Of a DNA stretch of 5,469 bases, positions 1-5,469 are shown piece by piece. The stretch is from Kiritimatiellia bacterium (GTDB taxonomy: Bacteria; Verrucomicrobiota; Kiritimatiellia; RFP12; UBA1067). Location of the stretch: contig JAFNRY010000321.1 in assembly GCA_017385345.1 (NCBI GenBank), positions 1 through 5,469 on the forward strand, read 5' to 3'. Below the pieces are notes generated by a model that did not search any database, was not told the DNA's origin, and saw only the letters and a program-made list of their open reading frames with translations. A program made the position numbers and the translations under genes. Each line of letters begins with the position of its first letter. Position 1 is the first letter of the stretch.

Positions 1-386
1 CCGGGATCGCCGGCGATGCGCGCGGATTGCTGTGGGAGCGCGACACGGTCGCTTTCTACGGAGATCCGGCGTGGTGCGCGGCGCTGCCCGGCGCGAAAGC
101 GGCGTATGAAATCGAGCGGAGCGGCGACCGCATCTCGATCCGTTTCAACCGCAAGACAGTCTATCCCGAAAGGGTGACGCGCGGCGCGCCTTCGGCCGTG
201 GCCGTCCCGCTGGACGAACCGCTGCCTGCCGGCGCGGCGCTGATTGACGCTAAAACTGGGAAGGCGGCGGACGGCGCCGTTGTCGCGCGTCTCTTCGTTT
301 TGATTCCGCTCAAGGGAGAATTCGACAAAGGCTCGACTGCAGAATGGACGATCTCGATTTCGAAAAAGACACCTTCAGGGACATAA
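1..386 (+). CDS. 3' fragment of an unidentified protein, possibly the tail of a C25/gingipain-like secreted protein
   Basis: The reading frame is already open at base 3 and runs to TAA at 384-386, so the gene starts left of the window and only about 127 C-terminal codons are visible. An internal TTG at 27 could be mistaken for a start, but nothing marks it as one. The first part reads LLWERDTVAFYGDPAW; in C25 (gingipain-like, caspase-fold) peptidases a phrase of the type 'YYGDPAL' lies near the end of the catalytic domain, and that resemblance is the only functional clue. The remainder alternates short hydrophobic and polar stretches (ISIRFN, ARLFVLIPL, WTISISKK), which suggests a C-terminal beta-sandwich. 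No catalytic residues or membrane segments can be seen in this fragment. Its last 43 nt overlap the next gene in another frame. None of its eight isoleucines uses ATA, unlike the downstream genes. The coding call is good; the family call is tentative. Confidence 0.6.
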   Translation, partial: GIAGDARGLLWERDTVAFYGDPAWCAALPGAKAAYEIERSGDRISIRFNRKTVYPERVTRGAPSAVAVPLDEPLPAGAALIDAKTGKAADGAVVARLFVLIPLKGEFDKGSTAEWTISISKKTPSGT

Positions 387-703
387 CCGCAAAGGACGGG
401 CGCTACAACGCGAGGGCGTACACGCTTCTCGTTGACGTGCTCGAATACCTTTTCAAGGAAGAGGGGAGCGTCGGCGCCGCCGAAATACTCGACGAATTCC
501 GTGAGAGGACGCTCGATTTGTACGGTCCGATGTCGTACACGGTGCTGACGGAATGGGGCGTGAAATGCACCGAGGACGTCGGGGAGATGATGATGAATCT
601 TTCCGAATCGCACCGCATAGGGCGCGAGGAGGGCGATACGCCGGAAGGGTTCGCCGGCGGATACGATTTCAAGACGGCGTTTCTGCTGCCGTACGAAGAG
701 TGA
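344..703 (+). CDS. Verrucomicrobia/Planctomycetes-restricted small protein (TIGR04138 / Minf_1886-like), function unknown
   Basis: A 119-residue acidic soluble protein with no signal peptide or membrane segment. The pattern matches the small PVC-restricted family: an N-terminal helix followed by KDGRYNARAYTLL (residues 18-30), then LDLYGPMSYTVLTEWGVKCTEDVGEMMMNL (about 57-86, usually YGPMA-TVL-WGI-T-DFGE-NL), and a C-terminal YDFKTAFL (about 107-114). The length is about normal for the family. The ATG at 344 is chosen because the conserved part begins only some 17 residues later and no other start codon lies between. It makes the gene overlap the upstream coding region by 43 nt, and no strong Shine-Dalgarno is visible, which suggests coupled translation. 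The stop is 4 nt before the rsgA start. The biochemical role is unknown; the linkage with a ribosome-assembly GTPase is the only hint. It is the strongest lineage marker in the window. Confidence 0.85.
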   Translation: MDDLDFEKDTFRDITAKDGRYNARAYTLLVDVLEYLFKEEGSVGAAEILDEFRERTLDLYGPMSYTVLTEWGVKCTEDVGEMMMNLSESHRIGREEGDTPEGFAGGYDFKTAFLLPYEE

Positions 704-707
704 CCGC

Positions 708-1538
708 ATGCCGGCCGGGCAGATCTGGGATTACGGATGGAAGGGCGGCGACTGCGCGGGAGTGGCCCGGGTAGTCTGCGCGCACGGCGGCTATTATTTC
801 ATCGTCTGCGGGGACGCCACCGGCGAGATACAGGCGCGCGCAAAAAAAAGCGTGTTCGGCCGCGGGGCGGAGCGGCCCCAGACCGGCGATTTCGTGCGAT
901 ACGTGCACAACCCCTCCGGCGAATCGCTGATAACCGGAATACTGCCCCGCTTTTCGCATTTCGAACGCCGCGATCCGGGCGCGCGCAGAAAGACACAGAC
1001 TCTCGCGGTCAATTTCGACGTGCTCGCGATCGCCATGGCGCCGGGCGGCGATTACTCGCCGGCGCGCATAGAACGGTATCTCGCACTCGCCGCAGACATG
1101 GGCGAAGTGAAGGCCGTAGTGGTGCTGACAAAGGCGGATCTCGCTCCGGAGTGGCGGGCCGGCCCACCGGCCGGACTGCTCGAGGCCGTCGCCGGCAGGG
1201 CGGAAGTGTTCTGCACAAGCGCAAAAACCGGCGAAGGCATCGAAAGGTTGAAGACGTACGCCGCGCCGCGGACGACGCTCGCGCTCGTCGGCAGTTCGGG
1301 CGCCGGAAAGTCGACGCTGCTCAACACGCTTGCGGGCGAGGAGCTCGCCGCCGTGCAGGATGTGCAGGAATGGAGCGGCCGCGGCCGGCACACCACCACT
1401 TCGAGAAGGCTTTACCTCCTCCCGTGCGGCGCAATGGTCGTAGATACGCCGGGCGTGCGGGAAATAGGCATGGCCGGCGAAGAGGACGCGCAACTTGCAA
1501 AAGGCGCCTCCACCCACCGGTGGAGAATCAAGCAATGA
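708..1538 (+). CDS. rsgA: RsgA (YjeQ/YloQ) ribosome small-subunit biogenesis GTPase, lacking the C-terminal zinc domain
   Basis: A cytoplasmic GTPase that checks late 30S subunit assembly and is released on GTP hydrolysis. The protein is 276 residues. Residues 1 to about 85 form the OB-fold (PQTGDFVRY at 57-65). The circularly permuted GTPase follows in the diagnostic order: G4 TKAD (141-144), G5 SAK (171-173), G1 P-loop GSSGAGKST (195-203), G2 threonines in GRGRHTTTSRR (224-234), G3 DTPG (246-249). Family members continue for roughly 60-80 more residues with a zinc-binding Cys/His domain (CRF-C-H-EPGC type). Here only 27 residues follow DTPG, with no cysteine, and the protein ends EEDAQLAKGASTHRWRIKQ. 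I find no zinc-domain sequence in the other frames downstream. The start lies 4 nt after the upstream stop with only a weak purine stretch before it; the stop overlaps the next start as ATGA at 1535-1538. Half of its ten isoleucines are ATA. Identity is secure; full function without the zinc domain is not. Confidence 0.93.
   Translation: MPAGQIWDYGWKGGDCAGVARVVCAHGGYYFIVCGDATGEIQARAKKSVFGRGAERPQTGDFVRYVHNPSGESLITGILPRFSHFERRDPGARRKTQTLAVNFDVLAIAMAPGGDYSPARIERYLALAADMGEVKAVVVLTKADLAPEWRAGPPAGLLEAVAGRAEVFCTSAKTGEGIERLKTYAAPRTTLALVGSSGAGKSTLLNTLAGEELAAVQDVQEWSGRGRHTTTSRRLYLLPCGAMVVDTPGVREIGMAGEEDAQLAKGASTHRWRIKQ
1508..1525 (+). promoter_or_regulatory. Hairpin sequestering the ribosome binding site of the metallophosphoesterase gene
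   Basis: CTCCACC (1508-1514) and GGTGGAG (1519-1525) form a perfect 7-bp inverted repeat with a 4-nt loop. The right arm contains GGAG at 1522-1525, the only plausible Shine-Dalgarno for the ATG at 1535 (9-nt spacing). The stem would hide it unless a ribosome finishing rsgA, whose stop is at 1536-1538, melts the structure. No T-run follows, so this is not a terminator. The base pairing is seen directly; the coupling role is inferred. Confidence 0.5.
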
Positions 1539-2662
1539 AACTCCTTTTCGTCTTCTTTCCTTTTCTCTTCGCATTTGCGCTCATGTTTGTGTTCGTCGCT
1601 CCGGGCGGCGCGAGGCCGCGCTTGCAGGCCGCATGGGCCGCATGGTTTCTGTTTTGCGCCGCCAAGTTCCTTTGCTTCGACGTCTTCGGCGGCGACGCTT
1701 TCGCCCACGAACTGCCGGAAGTGCTCATATGGGCGTGGAATCTCGCCTATTCCGGAATGTGCCTGCTGCTGGCTTTCGCGTTGGCGTATAGGTTCGCGCG
1801 CTTCGTTCTTTCGCCGTTCGCGCGCCTTCCGTGCGGAGGCGCGCTGTGGTTTGTCGTCCTGCCGCTAGTCGCATGGTCGGCGGCGGCGAAGGGGGTTTAC
1901 AACGGCGTCAAACCGCCGGTAGCGCGCGAAGTGGAAATCGTCGCGCCGGAACTGCCGGCCTCGCTCGACGGGTACAGAATACTCCATACGACGGACATCC
2001 ACGCCAGCGCGGCCGCCCGGGCCTGGCGCACCAAGGCGATTGTAGAAGCGGCGAACGCCGCCAAGCCGGATCTCATATGCCTTACAGGCGACTATTTTGA
2101 CGGGATGTGCTCCGCCCAGTCGGCAAACGTTGCGCCGCTCGCTGGCTTGAAAGCGAGAGACGGCGTCATTGCCGTGACCGGCAACCATGAATACTACTAC
2201 GATACGTTCGCCTGGCTTCGATTCTTCCGTTCTATCGGCATCCGCTTTCTCGACAGCGAATGCGTGTTTCCCCGCCCCGGTCTCGCCGTCGCCGGCGTGA
2301 ACGATCCCGCTTGCATTCGCGCCGGATTCGCGCCGCCGTCGGCAGCCGGAGCGTTCGCCGCCGCGACCAACGGCGAGTTTCGCATCCTGCTGCAGCACCG
2401 GCCCCACGTGGGCGCGGCGTCGCCGGCGAGCCGTTGCGATCTTCAGCTTTCCGGCCACACCCACGGCGGCGTCGCTCCGCTCATGGACATGCTCGTCGCG
2501 CGCTGGAACGGCGGAATGACAAAAGGCTTCTATTCTCGTCCGCACAGGCCGCGCATATATGTGTCGTCCGGCGCCGGACAGTGGGCCGGCTTTCCGATAC
2601 GTTTCTTCGACGATCCAGAACTGGTCGTCTTCACTCTGCGCAAGCCGGAGAAGGCGGAATGA
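1535..2662 (+). CDS. Membrane-anchored metallophosphoesterase (YkuE/YaeI-like)
   Basis: A 375-residue protein with about four hydrophobic segments (roughly residues 3-21, 30-50, 63-87, 104-119) followed by a calcineurin-like phosphoesterase domain. The two-metal motifs appear in order: DIH (D154, H156) in HTTDIHA, GDYFD (D186, D189), GNHE (N217, H218), a single His in LLQHRP (H288), and GHTHGG (H308, H310). All expected metal ligands are present, so the enzyme should be active. The family cleaves phosphomonoesters or phosphodiesters with two divalent metals; relatives with this membrane-segment-plus-catalytic-domain layout include YkuE and YaeI, but the substrate cannot be told here. The side of the membrane facing the catalytic domain is not certain. 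The start ATG overlaps the rsgA stop (ATGA), and the end overlaps the PHP gene start in the same way. The same frame stays open well upstream of 1535, but that stretch is arginine-rich noise within rsgA, so 1535, where the hydrophobic N-terminus begins, is the real start. Confidence 0.9.
   Translation: MKLLFVFFPFLFAFALMFVFVAPGGARPRLQAAWAAWFLFCAAKFLCFDVFGGDAFAHELPEVLIWAWNLAYSGMCLLLAFALAYRFARFVLSPFARLPCGGALWFVVLPLVAWSAAAKGVYNGVKPPVAREVEIVAPELPASLDGYRILHTTDIHASAAARAWRTKAIVEAANAAKPDLICLTGDYFDGMCSAQSANVAPLAGLKARDGVIAVTGNHEYYYDTFAWLRFFRSIGIRFLDSECVFPRPGLAVAGVNDPACIRAGFAPPSAAGAFAAATNGEFRILLQHRPHVGAASPASRCDLQLSGHTHGGVAPLMDMLVARWNGGMTKGFYSRPHRPRIYVSSGAGQWAGFPIRFFDDPELVVFTLRKPEKAE
2647..2654 (+). promoter_or_regulatory. 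Ribosome binding site for the PHP gene
   Basis: GGAGAAGG lies inside the last codons of the metallophosphoesterase gene. Its GGAG core is 8 nt before the ATG at 2659. It is the clearest Shine-Dalgarno in the window and supports that start together with the ATGA overlap at 2659-2662. Confidence 0.65.
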
Positions 2663-3516
2663 AGGTCGATTTCCACTGTCATTCAACCGCAAGCGACGGG
2701 ACGACGGATCCCGGCGACCTCGCGAGAATGGCTCTCGACGGCGGGTTCGCGGCATTTGCGCTCACCGACCACGACAATTGCGACGGTGTGGCCGAGATGA
2801 AAGCCGTCGCTCCGCGATTTTTCGCGGGAACCGAGATTTCCATCGAACCCGGCGAAGGATTCGACCTTTTTCATCTTTTAGCGATAGGAATCGATCCGGA
2901 CGCTCCGCGCCTCAAGGCGCTTCTCGCCCGGATATTGGAAGGGCGCAATGCGCGCAACAAGCGCATTCTCGCCAATTTTTCGCGCATAGGCATAGACATT
3001 CCAGCCGACGAAATAGCGCAGTACGCCCACGGGGAAATACTGGCCAGGCCTCACTTCGCCCGCTGGCTCGCATCGCACGGTCTCGCCGGTTCCGTGAAAA
3101 ACGCCATGGAGATGTATCTGCTGCCCGATTCGCCGCATGCGACGCGATGCTACGAAGAGCGCTGGCTGCCATCGCAGGAAGACGCTTTCGCGGCCGTCCA
3201 CGAGGCTGGCGGACTGTGCATAATGGCCCACCCGAAGTTCTGGCGTCGCTCGTGGAAGCGCGGCGGAGTCGATTTCGCGGCCGCTTCGCGTGAAATATGC
3301 AGGCTCGCAGAAGCGGGGCTGGACGGGATAGAGGCGCTCTACCAGGCGAATTCGCCGGGGGAGAACGTCAATTTCATCCGCATCGCGGACGCGGCCGGCT
3401 GTTTGAAGTCCGCGGGAAGCGACTACCACGGCGCCAACAAGCCGGATGTTTCGTTCGGCATGGACGTTTCGCCGGAATTCATCGCGCCGCTTCTCGAGCG
3501 GCTCGGCGCAAACTGA
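2659..3516 (+). CDS. PHP-domain phosphoesterase (TrpH/YciV-like; RNase AM or 3',5'-bisphosphate nucleotidase family)
   Basis: A 285-residue soluble protein matching the full-length PHP family that includes E. coli YciV/RNase AM and the Chromobacterium pAp phosphatase. Metal-site motifs in order: DFHCHS (H6, H8), SDG (D13), LTDHD (D37, H38), GTEIS (E59), FHLLAIG (H72), ARPHFA (H132), MAHP (H191) and GSDYHG (D255, H257). All positions expected for the trinuclear metal centre appear intact. An inserted helical domain (about 80-175) lies between the two halves of the PHP fold, as in relatives. Known members remove the 3' phosphate from nucleoside 3',5'-bisphosphates such as pAp and trim 5' ends of RNA; which activity dominates here is not visible. 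It is the last gene of the plus-strand operon, coupled to the metallophosphoesterase by ATGA, and its stop is one base from the stop of the convergent topoisomerase gene. Nine of its 17 isoleucines are ATA. Confidence 0.9.
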   Translation: MKVDFHCHSTASDGTTDPGDLARMALDGGFAAFALTDHDNCDGVAEMKAVAPRFFAGTEISIEPGEGFDLFHLLAIGIDPDAPRLKALLARILEGRNARNKRILANFSRIGIDIPADEIAQYAHGEILARPHFARWLASHGLAGSVKNAMEMYLLPDSPHATRCYEERWLPSQEDAFAAVHEAGGLCIMAHPKFWRRSWKRGGVDFAAASREICRLAEAGLDGIEALYQANSPGENVNFIRIADAAGCLKSAGSDYHGANKPDVSFGMDVSPEFIAPLLERLGAN

Positions 3517-3517
3517 A

Positions 3518-5365
3518 TCAAAAGTCGCCGGGGTCGCAGACGAGCGATTCCATTATGTAGTCTTTGCGTTCGGGAGTGTTCGCACCCATGTAGAATTTTA
3601 TCGTTTTTTCCACATCGGTGTCGTCCGTGCAGGTGACCGGCGTCAGACGCATGTCCGGCCCTATGAAGTCCTTGAACTCCTTGGCGTTCAGCTCCCCAAG
3701 TCCCTTGAATCTCGTTATTTCGCAGCCTTTGCCGCATTCTGCGATCGCGGCCTCCCTCTCGGCGTCGCTGAAGCAGTAGCGCTGTATTTTCTTGTTGCGC
3801 ACGCGGAAAAGGGGCGTTTCGAGTATGAAAACCCTGCCGTCCGCCACGAGCTGCCGGTAGAAGCGCATGAAAAACGTCGTCAGAAGCATTCTTATGTGAA
3901 GTCCGTCCACGTCCGCATCGGTCGCGAATACGATCTTGCCGTAGCGGAGCCGGTCCGTTCCGTCTTCTATGTCGAGCGTTTTTATGAGATTGAAGAACTC
4001 TTCGTTTTTGTAGAGGACGTCTTTGTTCAAGCCGCACGTGTTGAGGCATTTCCCCCTGAGAAAGAAGACGGCCTGGTTCATGGCGTCGCGGGCGTTGCCG
4101 AGCGTGCCGCCGGCGGATTTGCCTTCGGTGAGGAAAATCATCGTGTCTTCGCCCTCGGGCCGGCCGGTCTTCTTGTCGATCTTGTCCAACCTCAGATGGT
4201 TGCGGCAGTCTTTGAGCTGCGGAACGCGGACCGACACCGCCTGGCTGCGTTCGCGCGCCTGTTTCTTGATTGTGTTGAGCTGGGAGCGTATCTTGCCGGT
4301 TTCTTCTATCTTCGCAATCAGCTTCGCCGTCTCCCCCGGAGAGCGGTGGAGCGCGGCGTCTATTTCCTTCTTCATCTCCGCCACGAGAGCCGGACGGATG
4401 TCGTTCATGACGAATTTGATTTTCGTCTGTCCCTCGAACACGGGATCCATTATGCGGAGAGACACCGCCCCGACCAGCCCGTCGCGTATGTCGTCGCCGT
4501 CGAACTTCTTCTTTGAGTCGAAGTCGTTGAGCGCTTTTGTCAGAGCCTCTTTAAACGCCGTCAGGTGGGTGCCGCCGTCGGTCGTGTACTGTCCGTTGAC
4601 GAACGAGTGGTATTCTTCGCCGAATCTGTTGGTGTGCGTGAAGATGAGTTCAAGGTTTTTCGTCTTGATGTGGAAAGGGGTGTAGAGCTTTTCGAACTGC
4701 GCTTCGTCGGCTATCAAGTCGGAAAGGCCGTTTTGCGAGCAGATTCGCTGGCCGTTGAGGACGATTTCGAGTCCGGCGTTGACGTAGCAGTACATTTTCA
4801 TCCGCCGCAGCACGTGCTCTTCGCGCACTTTGAATTTCTTCAGCACCTTCTCGTCGGGCTTGTAGCGGATGAAAGTGCCGTCCGGTTCGCGCCGTTCGCA
4901 CTTTCCGCGCTTCTGCGAAACGAGACGCCCCTCGCGGAAAAACGCTTCTGAATATTCGCCGTCGCGGAACGCGCGCACCTCGAAGAACTCCGAGAGGGCG
5001 TTCACGGCCTTGGTGCCGACTCCGTTCATGCCGGCGGAGAACTGGAAATTGTCGCTGTCGAATTTTCCGCCGGTGTTCATCTGCGACACGCAGGCGACGA
5101 CCTTCTCCAGCGGAATGCCGCGTCCGTAGTCGCGTACCGAAGTTTCTCCCGTGGCGTAATCGACCGTTACGTCTATCTTTTTGCCGCATCCCATGACGAA
5201 CTCGTCCACCGAGTTGTCGATCACCTCCTTCATCAGGATGTAGATGCAGTCGTGGTACATTGCGCCCGTTCCGGGCTCGCCTACATACATGCCAGGACGC
5301 TTTCTTATGTGCGTCACCGGATCGAGCGTCTTGATGCTGTCCGCTCCGTATTCTTTTTTTGCCAT
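3518..5365 (-). CDS. parE: Type IIA DNA topoisomerase subunit B (topoisomerase IV ParE-like / GyrB-like)
   Basis: A 615-residue ATPase subunit of a DNA strand-passing topoisomerase, expected to pair with a ParC/GyrA subunit not present here. GHKL ATPase: KEVIDNSVDE (E47 base, N51), RDYGRGIP (D79), ATP lid GMNGVGTKAVNALS (112-125). Transducer: DGGTH (263-267) and QTKIK (K315). TOPRIM: LTEGKSAGG (E414) and DADVDG (D483, D485, D487). C-terminal: RFKGLGELN (552-560) and a GANTPERKDYI tail. There is no large insertion, so the length is normal for compact ParE/GyrB. The lid wording resembles Bacteroidetes/PVC ParE more than GyrB, but a GyrB label is possible. Oddities: the TOPRIM aspartate of EGDSA is lysine (K416), and the LKGK lysine is arginine (R437). 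The start at 5365 (MAKKEYGADSIKTLDPVTHIRKRPGMYVG region, about 25 residues before RPGMYVG) is preferred. An in-frame ATG at 5428 would add 21 atypical residues. Neither start has a Shine-Dalgarno at normal spacing. parC is not downstream. Confidence 0.92.
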   Translation of the reverse strand: MAKKEYGADSIKTLDPVTHIRKRPGMYVGEPGTGAMYHDCIYILMKEVIDNSVDEFVMGCGKKIDVTVDYATGETSVRDYGRGIPLEKVVACVSQMNTGGKFDSDNFQFSAGMNGVGTKAVNALSEFFEVRAFRDGEYSEAFFREGRLVSQKRGKCERREPDGTFIRYKPDEKVLKKFKVREEHVLRRMKMYCYVNAGLEIVLNGQRICSQNGLSDLIADEAQFEKLYTPFHIKTKNLELIFTHTNRFGEEYHSFVNGQYTTDGGTHLTAFKEALTKALNDFDSKKKFDGDDIRDGLVGAVSLRIMDPVFEGQTKIKFVMNDIRPALVAEMKKEIDAALHRSPGETAKLIAKIEETGKIRSQLNTIKKQARERSQAVSVRVPQLKDCRNHLRLDKIDKKTGRPEGEDTMIFLTEGKSAGGTLGNARDAMNQAVFFLRGKCLNTCGLNKDVLYKNEEFFNLIKTLDIEDGTDRLRYGKIVFATDADVDGLHIRMLLTTFFMRFYRQLVADGRVFILETPLFRVRNKKIQRYCFSDAEREAAIAECGKGCEITRFKGLGELNAKEFKDFIGPDMRLTPVTCTDDTDVEKTIKFYMGANTPERKDYIMESLVCDPGDF

Positions 5366-5375
5366 TGCGCCGTAT

Positions 5376-5384
5376 ATTCTACCA
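5376..5384 (-). promoter_or_regulatory. Extended -10 promoter for the topoisomerase gene
   Basis: On the minus strand this reads TGGTAGAAT, an extended -10 (TGn plus TAGAAT, one mismatch to TATAAT). No good -35 is seen at 16-18 bp. Transcription would start near 5368-5369, only about 3-5 nt before the ATG at 5365, giving an essentially leaderless mRNA. This fits the absence of a Shine-Dalgarno and the A-rich first codons (ATG GCA AAA AAA GAA). The motif is seen; its use is inferred. Confidence 0.4.
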
Positions 5385-5440
5385 AACGGGACGAACGGCG
5401 CGTTTTGCCTTCCTTCATAAGACGCCATTGATTCGGTTTT

Positions 5441-5449
5441 TGCTATAAT
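5441..5449 (+). promoter_or_regulatory. Extended -10 promoter reading out of the right edge
   Basis: TGCTATAAT is a perfect extended -10 element (TGn plus consensus TATAAT). No convincing -35 lies at the usual distance, which is common for extended -10 promoters. The predicted start is near 5456, so it would drive a plus-strand gene lying beyond the window, divergent from the topoisomerase gene. The stretch 5366-5469 holds no other feature I can support. Confidence 0.5.
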
Positions 5450-5469
5450 GCCTGCGTCTGCGAGGCGAA

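Noticed and set aside
27..386. A complete small gene starting at TTG 27.
   Set aside because: The frame is open to the left edge, the TTG has no RBS, and the sequence before it reads on naturally, so this is the 3' end of a larger gene.
1157..1172. GC-rich hairpin GGCCGG / CCGGCC with a 4-nt loop.
   Set aside because: It lies inside rsgA and encodes an ordinary Gly/Pro/Ala linker, with no T-run and no regulatory position. Such palindromes are common at this GC content.
737..1534. A very long open frame in the -1 register of rsgA that runs without a stop into the phosphoesterase gene, reachable from an in-frame A AAA AAA slippery run (842-848).
   Set aside because: The extra stretch is arginine-rich and of low complexity, as expected from the shadow frame of a GC-rich gene. 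No stimulatory structure is evident just downstream, and the phosphoesterase has its own start, RBS and N-terminal hydrophobic segment at 1535. A programmed fusion is more likely coincidence.
3486..3502. 6-bp stem (GCCGCT / AGCGGC) near the end of the PHP gene, considered as a shared terminator.
   Set aside because: The stem is short, within coding sequence and not followed by a T-run on either strand.
5366..5428. Upstream in-frame ATG at 5428 as the topoisomerase start.
   Set aside because: It adds 21 residues not typical of the family, lacks a Shine-Dalgarno, and would overlap the proposed promoter. The GAAGGAAGG at 5408-5416 on the minus strand looks like an RBS but has no start codon at the right distance.
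5448..5469. ATG at 5448-5450 as the start of a rightward gene.
   Set aside because: It overlaps the -10 element itself, so it would lie upstream of the predicted transcription start. The frame is cut by the window edge after seven codons.

Overview
The window is GC-rich and packed with genes, with almost no intergenic space. The best lineage marker is the gene at 344-703, which I recognise as a member of a small family reported to be restricted to the Planctomycetes-Verrucomicrobia (PVC) superphylum (TIGR04138 / Minf_1886-like). A ParE-type topoisomerase subunit of the kind seen in Bacteroidetes and PVC bacteria fits the same placement. A Verrucomicrobiota, Lentisphaerota or Kiritimatiellota genome is my best guess; the phylum cannot be fixed from this window.

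Layout: (1) 1-386, plus strand, is the 3' end of a gene entering from the left edge, possibly the tail of a C25/gingipain-like secreted protein. (2) 344-703 is the PVC-restricted small protein. (3) 708-1538 is rsgA, the circularly permuted 30S-assembly GTPase, which ends without its usual C-terminal zinc-binding domain. (4) 1535-2662 is a membrane-anchored metallophosphoesterase. (5) 2659-3516 is a PHP-domain phosphoesterase of the TrpH / RNase AM / pAp-phosphatase type. These five genes lie on one strand, joined by a 43-nt overlap, a 4-nt gap and two ATGA stop/start overlaps, so they look like one translationally coupled operon whose promoter lies left of the window. (6) 3518-5365, minus strand, is a type IIA topoisomerase B subunit (ParE-like). 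It converges on the PHP gene with one base between the stop codons. (7) 5366-5469 is a short divergent promoter region with an extended -10 element on each strand.

Working together: the operon pairs a ribosome-maturation GTPase with a PHP enzyme of a family that acts on RNA ends and pAp, plus a metallophosphoesterase, so an RNA/ribosome housekeeping theme is plausible but inferred. The topoisomerase is a separate unit.

I see no mobile element, CRISPR array, RNA gene or obvious new system. The points most worth a second look are the RsgA lacking its zinc domain, a hairpin at that gene's end that hides the next gene's ribosome binding site, a lysine in place of the highly conserved aspartate of the topoisomerase EGDSA motif, and heavy use of the ATA isoleucine codon despite high GC.
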